Assembly: GCA_944472135.2 (NCBI GenBank)
Contig: OX235262.1
Coordinates: 71,424,887 to 71,488,886, forward strand
Direction of reading: 5' to 3'
DNA: 64,000 nucleotides
Source of the DNA: Trichobilharzia regenti
Taxonomy: Eukaryota > Platyhelminthes > Trematoda > Strigeidida > Schistosomatidae
Part shown: piece by piece, positions 11,095 to 22,470 of the stretch
How the letters are laid out: each line of letters opens with the position of its first letter
Position numbering within the stretch: the stretch's first letter is position 1
Notes under the pieces: generated by a model
Told to the model about the DNA's origin: nothing
What the model saw: the letters and a program-made list of their open reading frames with translations, nothing else
The model's database searches: none
Made by a program: the position numbers and the translations under genes

Positions 11095-11875
11095 GACTGC
11101 CCACATGCTTTCATCTCCTCTTCACATGACCTCCTCTATGTCTCCCTCACACTGAAAACCGAACCAACGCTTCCCATTCAGTCGGGTTCCACTCGAGCGA
11201 TGGCCTGGCGTGTGATGTCACTCACTTGTTGGTTTGTCCTCTCAGAGTATGGTCAATCCACCCCCATCTCTTGCTGAAATTTTGTTGCACAATTGCTTCC
11301 TACTTGGTTGGCTTGCTGCCAAAGAACCCTCCCTGTTGCTGATCTCTTTCGGCCACCCATCTGATCTTGAACGAAGGACTGAGCGAACACAGCTGTTGAT
11401 GAAGGTGTGTAGTTTGTTCTAGGTGTCTTTCGTGACGTGGCACCAAGTCTCTGATCTGAATAGTGAGCATCACTGACTTTAAATTGGAGTTGAAAATCGG
11501 GATCTTATTTCTCAAGCTAATTACTGTTGACTTCCACACAGACTTGAGAGTAATGAAAGTTTGCCCTCTTTTCCCAATCCTCCCCTTAATATCCTCATCA
11601 GTTCCGTCCAGCTGTAGTTGAAACGACGCTTCCCAGGTAGGTAGGTATGAAGGTTGGTGAAGGAGGTTGCTTCTTTGAAATTTCTCCCATTTATGCTGAT
11701 TGCTATCTGTTGTTGTTGCTGTTGACCAGGGATCTTCATCACCCCGGTCTTCTCTTTGTTAACCTGAAGTCCCTTCTGTCTTTGATGCTTCTTGTGCCAA
11801 TTTGTTGCTTTTCACTTGCATATTTTCCAGTTTGTAGGAAATCAGACATATATCATTGGCGAAGACTATATCCTC
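11095..11875 (-). mobile_element. RTE-like LINE fragment
   Basis: Read on the minus strand it encodes, with frameshifts, LQVNKEKTG, the Gln-rich linker, ISINGRNFKEATSF and the post-RT segment SVMLTIQIRDL, then the 3' region. The (AAT)n terminus is missing, so it is truncated at both ends. Confidence 0.8.
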
Positions 11876-11879
11876 CAAG

Positions 11880-11892
11880 TTTTTTGTGTGGG

Positions 11893-11943
<51 letters not shown>

Positions 11944-11970
11944 ACCCACAAAATATATATATATATATTA
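11880..11970. repeat. AT microsatellite flanked by complementary arms
   Basis: An AT run at about 11897-11941 is bracketed by 'tttgtgtgggtc' and 'gacccacaaaa', so the tract sits at the tip of a 12-14 bp stem. A second short AT run follows at 11952-11967. Confidence 0.85.
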
Positions 11971-12199
11971 CTGGCTGTAATTATATCTGGATATTTGAAG
12001 TCTTTCTTGTAGTATTTACGGGTAGTCATTTACTTTTAGGAATTTTTTAAGGAACATAAGTTCACTGTCTAATTTATCTGCTTAATGTATTTATTTTATC
12101 GGAAAGAACAGCGTCTTCAACAGAGTTCGCATATAGCTATTGAAATTTACGTAGAGAGACCACTCCAGGTGTCCTTGAGACAAAATATTCTCCCAAATA

Positions 12200-12470
12200 C
12201 TCCACTGTTTATCCTTTACCTTAGTTAATATCCAAGATGTGGAAACTTCCGTCACCTTGGTGTTCTAATGTGAAATTTATGCTTTCATGTACAGTATTGA
12301 ATAATCTAAGCAGATACAAAGCATGATTTAGATCATCGCATACAATGAGTGTGTTGCCTCCATATTTGTAGTAGTTTATTGTTTCATCATTTGCATATTT
12401 AAGCTCTATCCAGTCGGAGCCGCCTAACATTGCTTAAAAAGGATTCTGGTGGCTTAGCACAAATAGCACA
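12200..12470 (-). mobile_element. Penelope-like element reverse-transcriptase fragment
   Basis: The minus-strand frame reads YKYGGNTLIVCDDLNHAL, then LFNTVHESINFTLEH and GSFHILDIN. In PLE reverse transcriptases the active-site YxDD is followed by such an F-N-VH-N-FT-E segment and FLD. The catalytic Asp pair is not readable here (YGGN), so the copy is dead. Confidence 0.7.
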
Positions 12471-12679
12471 TATCTTAGTCATCTCAAAATCATTACAGCT
12501 TCACATCCTCATCGAATCATGCGTTCACATTACTTCGACAACATAAGAAGTATGAAGTAAAGAAATTATGAAGATAGAATAATAATTAGGGATAGTAAGA
12601 GGTCATTCATGGAGTTTAATAGGTGAATTGAAGACACCTAATGACAACAATAATACATTTTCAAGTATCGGTTTGTAGA

Positions 12680-12850
12680 GTTTTGGTTGACTGGTTACAG
12701 GATTTCATCATTAGCTGCCATCGGTTAGAAAACCATTGGAAAACCACTTGGGAGCACTGGACACCTGTTTCGTCCCAGGCTTTCCAATGGTTCTCTAACT
12801 AATGTCAGCTCATGATGAAATCCACCAACCAATCAAACTAAATCCCTATA
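12680..12850 (-). mobile_element. Family-2 SINE 3' half arranged as a foldback
   Basis: 'ggatttcatcattagctg' at about 12697 and 'agctcatgatgaaatcc' near 12810 begin and end inverted copies of the same 43-bp 3' segment. Between them lies the ribozyme-like piece on the minus strand ('gggacgaaacagg', 'gtccagtgctcc'). Confidence 0.7.
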
Positions 12851-12929
12851 AACCAATACTTGAAAATCATTGAGATGTTCACTAGCAACTGGCCCCATTC
12901 AGGTAGGTAGCTACCTAGGGTTCTAGTAG

Positions 12930-13250
12930 GAGTTGGTGACAATTAGGCTAAAGGAGGTCGGGTGTGAGGACAATTACTTGACACGGATGAAGTTGGCTGA
13001 TAGTCGAGTAGTTTCATGAACTCGCAGAAGTTGGAATTCATAGACCAGCTATTGGATAAGGTCTCAGTGGCTAGCTCGCCTTATAACAAGAAGGTTCTGA
13101 GTTCAAACTTCGCAGTGTGGGTGCGTACTGCTGAAGATTCCCAAACTAAGCTAACAAAACGGCTGGCTGTCGAGTGCTCCCAGGTGGTTTTTTCAATGGT
13201 TCTCTAACTCATGTCAACTCACCATGAAATCCACTAACCAAATGATACAT
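12930..13250 (+). mobile_element. Family-2 SINE, nearly full length
   Basis: Contains the 5' body ('aacaagttggaattcat' type phrases), a tRNA-like segment around 13060-13110 with B-box-like 'gagttcaaacttcg', the ribozyme-like segment from 13125, and the 3' end 'caatggttctctaactc' then 'atgaaatcc'. The 5' ribozyme core at 13131-13137 is CTGAAGA, a fully consensus hammerhead core, while the 3' strand is degraded. Confidence 0.7.
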
Positions 13251-13259
13251 TTTGTTCTA

Positions 13260-13795
13260 AACAGTTCGTTTTCATACAGTGAGGAAACTGAATTGAAATA
13301 ATAGGCGACATTAAATCATTTCATCCAGTATTGTTTGATGTACAGCAAAATCCAGTCACTCCAATTCTTCCATCCTCACTAATTTCCCAGAAAAAAAAAA
13401 TCCATAGCAGTTAGTTGAAAGCTATTTAAATTTGTATTTGAGTACAGATTGCAATTTATGAAATGGAATAATAAATCGGATGTATTACTTTGGGTGGAAA
13501 ATTAGGTCGCCAAATAATTTCACCAGGCCACCAGAGATGTATGCGATATACTTTATTTGTATAAATGTATGAGGACCGGAATAATAAAAATGTTTAACAT
13601 ATTTGGAGCCAAAAAAGTAATCTGATGTATATCCGGATTAATTCATTCCATAACGTTGAAATTTATGAAAGATTTAAATCAGTAATAATTGTCATGAGGA
13701 CAAGACCAAAACGTTCAGGCTATATGGTGAGCACGTTACCACACATAGCCATTTAGCTGGCAATCAATGGAAGTGAATCTTCTGGCTATTAGTGA
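13260..13795. other. Unassigned AT-rich sequence
   Basis: No gene or repeat recognised. Confidence 0.4.
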
Positions 13796-13990
13796 CTAAC
13801 TACAAGAAGGACATCCTGGAAACCTAGTGAGAAGCTGCAACCGGTTGGGCTCACCAAGCCGGCTGTGAGGATGGATACTCATTTATGACACTGGTTGATA
13901 GCAGCTGTGTATTGCGAATTCAAGGAAGTTGGATTTCACCAGGAGCCTACTCCTAGTGGTTGAATACAAGTTTGCTTGCTACATAACCTG
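13796..13990 (+). mobile_element. Family-2 SINE 5'-body remnant
   Basis: 'cctagtgagaagctgcaacc', 'gaggatggatactc' and 'caaggaagttgga' parallel 'tctagtgagaagtgg', 'gggatggatttccc' and 'ggtagaagttaga' in the copy at 18905-19350. Low similarity. Confidence 0.4.
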
Positions 13991-14514
13991 TATGCCTTCA
14001 GTCCGACCTCTGGTGTCGTCAGTGATGAGCACTCTACATCATTGTGTGTTCAAATATATGAAGTGTAATGACTTATGGTTTATACCACAATGCATCTGCT
14101 GTTATCTTTGTGTGTAATAGTACGCAAAAATTAGTGAACAAAGGACTTAAAACTTGCATGAATAACTTTTGTGTTGTAGATAGTTTTGGAGGCTGAATAG
14201 AATACAAAAAATTGGAGGTGGGTTTTATTTTTACCAGATTTCAGATAATTATTCTACTGGAAATTGTAACAAACAACTCACTCTCATTTTATCCTATTTT
14301 TGATAACAATACGAGTAATGGAGTTGACAGTATAAGATGGACAGATTATGTGGCTTTTCAAAAGAAAACAACGTTATACTAAATGTGTCCGAATTCTAGT
14401 TCACTCATCATTATCTATTGTGTTTCGAAAGGAAACTAACTATACGTCTTTTTGTTTCTTATTGTTAAGTTTATCTTATAGCCAAGTTAAATCCGTGGAA
14501 TTATTGAGTATTGC
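13991..14514. other. Unassigned sequence
   Basis: No supportable feature. Confidence 0.4.
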
Positions 14515-14960
14515 TATGATTATTCCCTTGGGTTCCAGCTGGAACATGAGGGTTGAACAGTACATTTTCAATTCATCTTGTTCTTTAAATGATCACCCAT
14601 AAACTCTTATTTCCCCACTTTACGCGGTCGCCTCCACCCCCCCAAGCCATGCCCAACACGTTGCTTACGCCTTATTCCGGTTCTGCTCAAAGTCCTCCCA
14701 AGCGTGTAATTTCAATGAATGGTGGTCTCAGTGTATGTCCACCTTACCTCCGTTTCCGCCTGCATATTTGTTGGTCAATAGGTTCTTGATTGTTTTGCTG
14801 CCAGAGTTCCTTGTTGCTAATCCTTTCCAGTCGGTCAGCCATCTAATCTTCAGTCATCAACTGATAGAGACTGATGCTTTTTATTGTTGATTAGGTCTCT
14901 TAACTATTTTGTCTTCTGTAAGTTCACCTAAAGTCCTGTCTAATCTGCTTCATCCGCTAA
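14515..14960 (-). mobile_element. Divergent RTE-like LINE 3' end
   Basis: Begins with 'attattcccttgggttccag', the reverse complement of the LINE 3' terminus, then 'ttttcaattcatcttgttc' and 'gtcagccatctaatcttcag', matching the order in the copies at 38586 and 42335. Confidence 0.65.
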
Positions 14961-15689
14961 CTCTCAGGCTTTTGATTGTGTGTCTTTGAGTCTGTGTGGC
15001 AACTGGCTCACATCTTCCCAGCGAAGTCTGGATCATCCAGTGTCTTTCAGTCGGTACAATGCACGCCAGTCTTCTCGTTATCCACAGCATAATCTATGAA
15101 TCTCGTCTAGTCTACTAGCTGATCTGTAGTCTGGTAAAAGATGGAAGGAAGGCTTGAGGATAGCTGCTTTACTCCGGAAAATCCGGGTCCAGTCGCTACA
15201 GATTGTTCAGAAAGTAAATAAAGCTGATCGGCTAATTTAATTTAACCCTAAAATCCTGATCTATGGTGAAATTAAATTTCATAAAGAAGTGATTCACCAA
15301 TTTAAATTTAGTTTCACATGTTTTTCCGTTTATATCATGACGATATATGAACGTGTTGCTAGTTATTTATGTTAGCACTCCATTCAGGTGAAACATTCTT
15401 GGTTCCTAATCTATAGTTTAATACGGATTTCTAATTGAATTTGTTCTAACAAGGATCGTACTTACTTTTTGTGAAATGTCAGTTTTCTAATCACAATTTA
15501 ATCACATCAAAATGATCGACTTATGTCAATATAGGCTATCCAAAAACAGAAGTCTCGATGACGTCTTCAATGTCTAATTAATAATCATTAACAGCATAAT
15601 CTAGTATGTGAATTTCATCGTGTCATACGATTTTTCAGTCATATGCGCGTACACCTTGGTAAGTAATAGTGTTAAATATGATCAGTTGA
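14961..15689. other. Unassigned sequence
   Basis: May contain a more decayed continuation of the LINE fragment in its first 200 bp, which I could not align confidently. Confidence 0.35.
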
Positions 15690-15960
15690 ACTTTACGTTC
15701 ACAGTTTCATATCCAAAAGTAAGAAGCTACCTCTTGTGAATAACGCGTTGGTAAAGATAGAGATTGAACGTACTCCTTTGGATACACAACGTTGTTTTGA
15801 ACTTTTGGATCCCTACATTTCTGCAACGGTCAGTTGTCTTAATAGAAGTTTGATTAGAACTTGTGTAGGATACTGAACGATTTCTCAAATTAGTCTTAGT
15901 ATTCAAAGTTCATGAAATGTTCTGTTATCAAGTTCTAGACATACATTCATTCTCATTTAG
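15690..15960 (-). mobile_element. Highly decayed PLE C-terminal fragment
   Basis: Minus-strand frames give FEKSFSILHK and, further on, KFKTTLCIQR, matching FEKSLKVIYK and KLKPTLCIQK of the PLE at 7340-7640, with a frameshift between them. Confidence 0.5.
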
Positions 15961-16054
15961 CCAGTTAGACTGAATAGTGATACATACAACCTTATGTAAT
16001 TTATAGCCAGTGTATTCAACTTCACAAAAATAAGTGAACTGGTATGTTTATTGA

Positions 16055-16660
16055 CCTGTTTCCGTTAGTTCCAAGAAGCGATTCAGCCACACGTCTCCAT
16101 TGCGTTCGATTCTCTGTCAACCTTTTCACCTGGCTCCACGTCTGCCCACATGCTTTCATCTCCTCTTCACATCACCTCCTCCATGTCTTCCCCACAATGA
16201 CGACCAACTCGCCGCTTCCCATTAGGGTTCCACTCGAGTGATGGCATGGCGTGTAATGACACTTGTAGTTTGTCTTCTCAGAGTATGACCAATCCGCCTC
16301 CATTTCCTCCTGCACATGTGTCGCACAATTGGTTCCTGGTTGGTCGGTTCATTCATTGCCAGAGATCCCTGTTGGTGGTCTTTTCTTGCTGGCCATCTGA
16401 TCTTGAATATTGAGCGAATACAACTGTTGATGAATGTGTGTAGTTTGTTCTAGGTGTCTTTCGTGACGTGGCGCCAAGTCTCTGATCTGAATAGTAAGTA
16501 TCACTGACTCCACATTGAAGTAGGAAATCCGGATCCTATTTTTCATTCTAAGTGATGTTGATCTCCACACAGACTTGAGAATAATGAAAGCTTGCCTTGC
16601 TTTCCTGATCCTCGCCTTGATATCCTCATCAGTTCCGTCTGCATACTGACTTGACCTTGC
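16055..16660 (-). mobile_element. RTE-like LINE 3' fragment
   Basis: The minus strand encodes GTDEDIKARIRKARQAFI, LKSVWRS, RIRISYFNVESVILT and IQIRDLAPRHERHL, the characteristic post-RT region of schistosome RTE-like LINEs, followed by the 3' untranslated end. No (AAT)n tail remains. Confidence 0.85.
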
Positions 16661-16702
16661 GCAACAGATTGTCTCGCATCTACTGACCAAATAGGTTTTC
16701 AT

Positions 16703-17256
16703 GAAGAAATGTTATTCGTTAACTGGCAGCAAAGTGTATTTCACTCAGAATCTTTGTGAAAGTCATTTCCGGAGGATTTCTGCCTCAGTATCACTTTTTT
16801 TAACTTCGAGGTTCAGTAGCAGAATCTTTTTGACACCAATCTGGTTGCATTCTCTTATCTGTGAATCTAGAAGAAAGGACATTTAACACAAAGCATGTTA
16901 GCAGGTTTTGTAACTCTTCAACAACAGATACTTACCTATATGTATATTTTCCAGGATCCTTGCAAAAAAAAGGAATGGATTTGTGTAACGACACCATTAT
17001 ATATGTAATTAACAATTTATCCTGGTATCATTCATCACTAGAAATGCGAAAATATGTCTTTTTCCTATGCATGTGATTCTACATATTTCATTAGAAGCCG
17101 TCATATGAGTAAGAAAACAGTCTAAATTGAAATAGCATGAGAAGATGTCACAGAGAAGAAAATTTTTCTCTTCTTTTGATGAATTGTTTATTTTCTTCAA
17201 AAGTTGTAGAATTTCATAGTGTCATTCAACAGATAAATTTATCAAATCTAACGAAT
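16703..17256. other. Unassigned sequence
   Basis: No gene, RNA or repeat family recognised in this gap between an RTE fragment and a hammerhead SINE. Confidence 0.4.
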
Positions 17257-17268
17257 GCTGATGATTCT

Positions 17269-17522
17269 TATACAATTAGTGGATGGTGGCTAGCAGTGGA
17301 ATCCAGGATAACGCGCATGTCGTCCTATTTGGGACTCGTCATCTGGGTGTACCTGCATTTCTCAGTGAATGATGATGTTCCCACCGAGGCTCGAACCCAG
17401 TACCCATAGTTTCAAACGCCAAAACGTTATCGAAGCATCTGCACAAGAAGCCGACATGTCAACCTGAGACCGAGCACTTCGGTCCAATCAATCGACGGGA
17501 AAATCAAAAATTCAATTCAATA
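17269..17522 (+). mobile_element. 5'-inverted hammerhead SINE with 12-bp TSD
   Basis: GCTGATGATTCT at 17257-17268 and 17523-17534 flanks a 254-bp insertion. From 17269 to about 17431 the minus strand holds part of the tail, the hammerhead and most of the tRNA-like head. From about 17432 to 17522 the plus strand holds the distal tail, starting 'gaagcatctgcacaag' and ending 'ttcaattcaat'. This is the 5'-inversion architecture expected from twin priming. Confidence 0.9.
17301..17348 (-). ncRNA. Hammerhead ribozyme motif, mutated
   Basis: Stem II and most of stem I remain. The core is ATGACGA (C3A) and the GAA segment reads GAC. Inactive by expectation. Confidence 0.7.
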
Positions 17523-17534
17523 GCTGATGATTCT

Positions 17535-18005
17535 GTTCTATAAAAAAAATACTTCATGCAGTATACACAAAGGATAAATCTAGAAGAGAAATCCACAATT
17601 AGGCAATAAGAAAGGCGGAGGCTGGTTTTGCATGATGTAATTGAAATTCGCCCTTAATCTAACTCAATGTACACAACAGACGAAAGCTAGCGGAGATACA
17701 ATACGCTGTTTGAAAGACATTTTTATGAGAAATGTAACGTTATTAATATATAGTGAAAATAATGATGATAATAATAATAATAATAATAGAATCAGAAAAT
17801 TAAACAGTTTAACGAAAGAAAATTATGTATCTGTAAACATGGTAAGACGAGTGGGTATAGGCATTGTTTATGAACACAGAGGCGTGATTTCAGGTCCTAA
17901 ATTGACCAGTAACTTTCCCATGTATAGATCACGTGTTCAAAGCCTTTTTGTGTGATTTTGTCAACTCAGTGTATCACTTCAATGCAATCCAGAGTTGATA
18001 TGGCC
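17535..18005. other. Unassigned sequence with AAT microsatellite
   Basis: An (ATA)n run at 17767-17788 lies in otherwise unassigned DNA. The 104-residue open frame here contains the microsatellite (Asn run) and no domain signature. Confidence 0.45.
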
Positions 18006-18009
18006 CTTA

Positions 18010-18220
18010 AGGATAGACCTTCTGATACCCTTCTTTTCTCCTCTGACTAGCTAGATTGAATTGTGTTGCGAAAATGCGTTTACGAACTTGCCATTTGGTA
18101 TGGCCAATATACTTTACTCCACAGTAAAACATTAATCCTTAATCCTTTTTTCTACCGGCTTCTGTTAGTTGTTCTTTAATTAATCTCACGTTATCGTCAT
18201 TCAAAATCGACTTACAATCC
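18010..18220 (-). mobile_element. PLE GIY-YIG fragment
   Basis: The minus strand reads FYCGVKYIGHTKWQVRKRI across a frameshift, the GIY-YIG core motif followed by the conserved Arg. Context and style match the other PLE ends in the window. The rest is decayed. Confidence 0.6.
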
Positions 18221-18264
18221 AGCATTACATAATCTTATTACTGTTTGTTCTATAAGCTTTTACC

Positions 18265-18420
18265 TTGTGGCATAAATGGTCCAGTGGATAATGCTTTGAT
18301 GTTTTAAACGAAAAGTACTAGATTCCAGTCAAATTAGGAACACAATCAGCTGTTGGGGACCGCTAGTACATCCAGATGAAGAGCCCCAAATAGGACGAAA
18401 TTGGCATTCATCAGTCAGGG
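18265..18420 (+). mobile_element. Divergent family-1 hammerhead SINE
   Basis: The A-box-like 'aaatggtccagtggataat' is recognisable, while the B box is lost. A hammerhead-like segment at 18370-18410 keeps 'ccccaaataggacgaaatt' but has ATGAAGA as core. Confidence 0.65.
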
Positions 18421-18699
18421 GAACACTATTAGTTTACATTTGACACATTTATTTATGAAGTTATATTCGAGTGTATGGATCAGAGTAAATCCTGATCAGA
18501 TCCAACTGAAAATAGTGAATAAGTCGGTTTAATTGCAAAAAAACATAGGTTAGCAAAGAATATTCTTTTCGTATGTTCACTTCAAAGCTGTCGTCTGTCG
18601 ACATCAGCTGATAACATGACTTATGAAACTACTGTTATATACACCTGGTTTTTCTGAAATATTACATTTACTTTTAAGATAAGGTGACTTTTGTGTTTT

Positions 18700-18904
18700 A
18701 CGAGTTTGACCACGGATTGATGTCACTTAGAGAACCAATGAAAACCAGGCAGTACTAGACAGCTGCTGTTTCATCCTGGTCTGGGAATCATCGGCAGTAC
18801 GCACCCACTGCAAAGTTTCGAACCCAGGACCTTCCGTTGACAAGGCAAGCTCGTATACCATTCACCCACTGGAACCCGATTTAATGGCCCGTGATTCAAT
18901 GGTT
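18700..18904 (-). mobile_element. Family-2 SINE, head and ribozyme
   Basis: On the minus strand: tRNA-like head with B box 'gggttcgaaactttg', 'gtactgccgatgattccc', 'accaggatgaaacagc', then the 3' end 'ttggttctctaagtgacat'. It forms an inverted pair with the following plus-strand copy. Confidence 0.7.
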
Positions 18905-19350
18905 CTCTAACTGATATCAATCCATGGGCAAACTAGTAAAAACAAATTTAATCCTAACAAACCATTTTTTAAAAATTAATCTGAGGTTTACCAGTGACTT
19001 GCTACAGGCCGGAGTTTCTCGGAGTTCTAGTGAGAAGTGGTCACCAGTGAGGTACAATCAGTCAAGTGAGGGGATGGATTTCCCAGTGATGGCATTGACT
19101 GGGATCGCGCTAAATCACGAATTGGTAGAAGTTAGAATTCATGGGTTGGCCATCGAGGAGTTCTAGTCCGAGTGGCCGAATGGTCCATAAGCTTGCCTTG
19201 TAACCAAAAGGTCCTGGGTTCGAACCTCAGTGGCTGCGTACTGCCGATGATTCCCAAACTAGGATGAAACAGCCGTCCAGTACTCCCTGGTTTTCAGTGG
19301 TTCTCTAACTGATATCAATCCGTGATCAACTGGTAAAAAACAAATTTATT
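18905..19350 (+). mobile_element. Family-2 SINE with complete tRNA-like head
   Basis: The best copy in the window. The 5' body runs to about 19160. A tRNA-like head at about 19170-19235 has 'gtggccgaatggtcc' (A box) and 'gggttcgaacctcag' (B box). The hammerhead-like segment is at 19238-19283, and the 3' end is 'gtggttctctaactgatatc' then 'tccgtgatcaac'. Confidence 0.75.
19238..19283 (+). ncRNA. Family-2 hammerhead-like fold
   Basis: GTACTG (19238-19243) pairs perfectly with CAGTAC (19278-19283) as stem I. The core is CCGATGA (U4 to C). Stem II is TTCCC/AGGAT with loop, followed by GAA. Stem III 'acagccgt' is a variant of the ACA/TGT hairpin seen in other copies, and C17 is at 19277. Stems differ from family 1 yet retain pairing. 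Confidence 0.6.
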
Positions 19351-20250
19351 CCTCACAAACCAACTTTTGTATTTCCCTCCACTTATGACATCTGAAGCCT
19401 ATTGGTTGTTGGTTGTTATGGTTTATCAAATGAGGGCCACTCATATCAAGGTTATTTAAGCCTATATGCATATATATACATGAATGTTGTCAAGCTTTCT
19501 CCATTGTTAATCAAAGGAAGGAAGTCCTCCACCCAATAGTATGTCTTTTTTTCTCCTCTTTTGCGTTGCTTGTCGGTGGCTTGGTTGTTTTTGAGAACAA
19601 TGTTTAGGAATATAGGCTTGCGACTCTACTAGTTAGAAAGTTCTTTACTATAAGAGACGTTTAAACTACTAGGTTGTATTGGCAGCCATATCAAAATGGA
19701 GACAGGGATGAAGTGATGGTGTGTTCGTAGTATTCATCCCATCAAATGTCCTATTCTGACAATCGTATAATGCGGTATAGAAAAATAAAGTTCTGTTTGG
19801 TTCCCAGTTTAGCCATTGTACAGTAAAACTGAATGTAATATTTTGAAAGAATTAGGCGTATGAAACAATGGAATGTCAATAAAAATAATAAATTACATAA
19901 TCTAAACTGATTAAAACTGCCCATTAAAATTTTCAGAAGAATGGTACCTGAACAAAAAATATTATTTTAGATAATATCATCAGAAAAATTAGGAAAAATC
20001 ATAATACACATTCATGAGTTCATCGTTTCCACTGAAGGTCAAGGCGGTAGTAGTGACTGGACATGTTTCTTCTGCACACAGATCACCAGTTGCTTTAGGC
20101 GAATTGCGATATCCTTTGCTGTTTGGAGCATGTGGTACCTCGGTGTTTTTAGCAATTTATTTGGTACATGGTAGACGGTAGAGAAAGAATCTTTAATGCT
20201 GGTTGGCTTTGTGGACGGCTTGGACCAGGCAGTCTAATAACAAACTGTTG
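19351..20250. other. Unassigned sequence
   Basis: No gene or repeat family recognised in about 0.9 kb. Confidence 0.4.
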
Positions 20251-20254
20251 ATGG

Positions 20255-20505
20255 TTTTTAATAAATAATAATTTTTCCTTCACGTTCCCCAGTGGAACAT
20301 CGGGCTTCAAGCTAGTGGCTTGAAGTTTCTGTAGCAGTGTTTATTTTACAGGATGGGGTGGCTAGCCTCATGCCCAACCTTTTCTCTTTACCACTATTAT
20401 TTCCGACTTAGTGAGGTAAAGGGATGCGTCGGCCGGGGATCGAACCCCGGACCATGTGCACGGTTGGCGAGCGTCCTAACCGCTGTGCCACCGGCGCACG
20501 TTGAT
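20255..20505 (-). mobile_element. Family-4 tRNA-derived SINE with LINE-like tail
   Basis: On the minus strand: a tRNA-like head with A box 'ggcacagcggttaggacgc' and perfect B box 'ccggggttcgatccccgg', a body, and a 3' end 'cttgaagcccgatgttcc' then 'actggggaacg'. That 3' end resembles the RTE-like LINE terminus. It is the best preserved copy of this family here. Confidence 0.8.
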
Positions 20506-20509
20506 GGTT

Positions 20510-21425
20510 TTTACTAGACCTTTATTTAGCCACACTGGGAGATGTTCTCGAGCACGAAAAATCAAGTTCCTACAACAACGATCGATATAACTCGCTTCAC
20601 AAGCACAGCTGAATTGGTAGATACAATTAGAGGTGTCTAGTCTAGTCTAGATATTTCATCTTTCAATTGGCGAATCACCACCGGTCGTGTAGAAAATAAA
20701 ACTTGTAGTTTGCCAGCATTAAAAGTTCTCTGAAGTGATTTCTCTCTAAAGTAATTCTTCGTAATTATTTCGTTAGGTATATCGTCCTCGAATCGCAGTC
20801 ATGTGTATAAAGGCTGCCTATTTATGGATAGTGAACAGTTCTTTTTATCCTCAAATGTTTCCTGACGGATTTGTCTGGATAGCAGTTTTCAGTCAAGGTA
20901 TTATATAGAATGCTTAGTTCATTTTCAATTACCTCTTCAGATCATGTAGCTCTAACCCTGTGCCTGAGGGTCCTTACCGCATTTCTTCTGTGCTGGAGAG
21001 GAACGAACCTATGAAAACAAATAATGAATATCGCTCAGTAAAGATTACCACTAAAAAAAACTGCAAGCACTTGAAAACATGAACACTGTTCATGAGATTA
21101 GAAAATTCATAATATTTGTAAAGTATATTTTAAAGTTAGAAGTTTGAGAGGAAAACAAAAGTTCGGTGAATATAGGTTAAATACCAATTCACTGTAAAAG
21201 TAGAGAAAAAGAAGGAAGATTTCAAGGCCACCATTAGTAAAAGAGATTGTATAAACCACTTCCTTGCGTATAACAGGAGATTGTGCTGTAAATCCTTTGA
21301 ACAATTCGACCTTACCTTATATATCACCTAGAAAGATTATGCTATTGACGTGGAATGATTTATAACAAGAAGATGCTCAAGAATTGAGCTACTGATCCAA
21401 TCCTAGACATGTCCAGATCACCGTA
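20510..21425. other. Unassigned sequence
   Basis: No gene or named repeat. Short minus-strand frames at 21107-21327 are hydrophobic by composition only. Confidence 0.4.
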
Positions 21426-21429
21426 CCAT

Positions 21430-22470
21430 CCCACTGCTTAATGGTTAGCTGAAACTTTTAAACCTATGGGAAAGTTAGTGGTGAAACATTTTTTAAAAGA
21501 TAAATTTGACTCAGTGTATTTGGTAGGGCGTATGAAAGTATCTGGATCAGTTACGGCTTCAGTGGACGTGGTCTCACTATTCACCGATTTTTCCTTAACC
21601 AAAACTGTATTCTACTTATGTGAGTTTTTCCACTCAAACAATGTGAATGTTGATATTCCCCGTAAGCATATTAAAGAACTAATACTGAGATGCACACTGA
21701 AAGTCCAGTCCAGAAGGATGGAGGAACAATAGGTTCTTCACTTGACCCATTAATAATCGACTACATCATGGCGTACTTTAAGTCTAATGCCTAACTCTAA
21801 GGAATAATCAGTCGGTTCAAAGTTTATAAGCAATACACGGATGAGATACTCCTATCATTATCGGCGAAAAGACTGGCCTAAACAAAATCGTAGAAATTTT
21901 TAATAACACTAAATTGATGCTCCATAAAACCTAGACGTGCAGACGAAACAACTAACCGTATATATGAAATTCAAGGGAGGTACATTTAGTGAATTTCTTC
22001 GAAACCGCCCGTCAAAAGCATCGCTACGCTTCACCTCCTCCACATATGTTTTTATTCACTAAAAAGTCAAAGATAACATCCCACTGTTGGCGACTTCGGT
22101 GTCTATTTGCCTATTCAGTTGTTCCTGAGGAACTAAGTGTATAGACCATACCAACAGGAAACTGTCTAGATGAACTCATGAACACTTATCAGAATGGTTG
22201 TGAAAAGTAAACCGTGGAATTGTCAACATCTCAGTTTCGGGGGCACATTATTAATTTTGTATCAGAAGAGTTTTAATTCACAGTCAAATACAAAGTACGC
22301 GCGAGACATTCCTAAGGATTTCGTCTACATCTTCTGCATGCAGCTAAAGCTTTAGCAATCTGTAGGGAAAAACCTGAACTCTGTGTTCGAAAACGTATTA
22401 TCTAACCTCTCCTACTACCATGGTCTTAGTGTCAGTTTTTGTTTTTCTGAATAGCTGTATAATAAACACT
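21430..22470 (+). mobile_element. PLE reverse-transcriptase fragment, decayed
   Basis: A plus-strand frame reads KVSGSVTASVDVVSLFTDFS, equivalent to the SFDVVSLFTN motif of PLE reverse transcriptases. It is followed, after frameshifts, by GSSLDPLIIDYIMAYF and YKQYTDEILLSL (the YxDD region, here YTDE). Later the sequence passes through RT-thumb-like text. Many stops make this a pseudogene. Confidence 0.75.

Noticed and set aside
19165..19240. Functional tRNA gene on the plus strand
   Set aside because: It is the head of a family-2 SINE repeated many times in the window with varied decay.
20420..20500. Functional tRNA gene on the minus strand
   Set aside because: A and B boxes are good but acceptor-stem pairing is not evident and the sequence continues into a SINE body.
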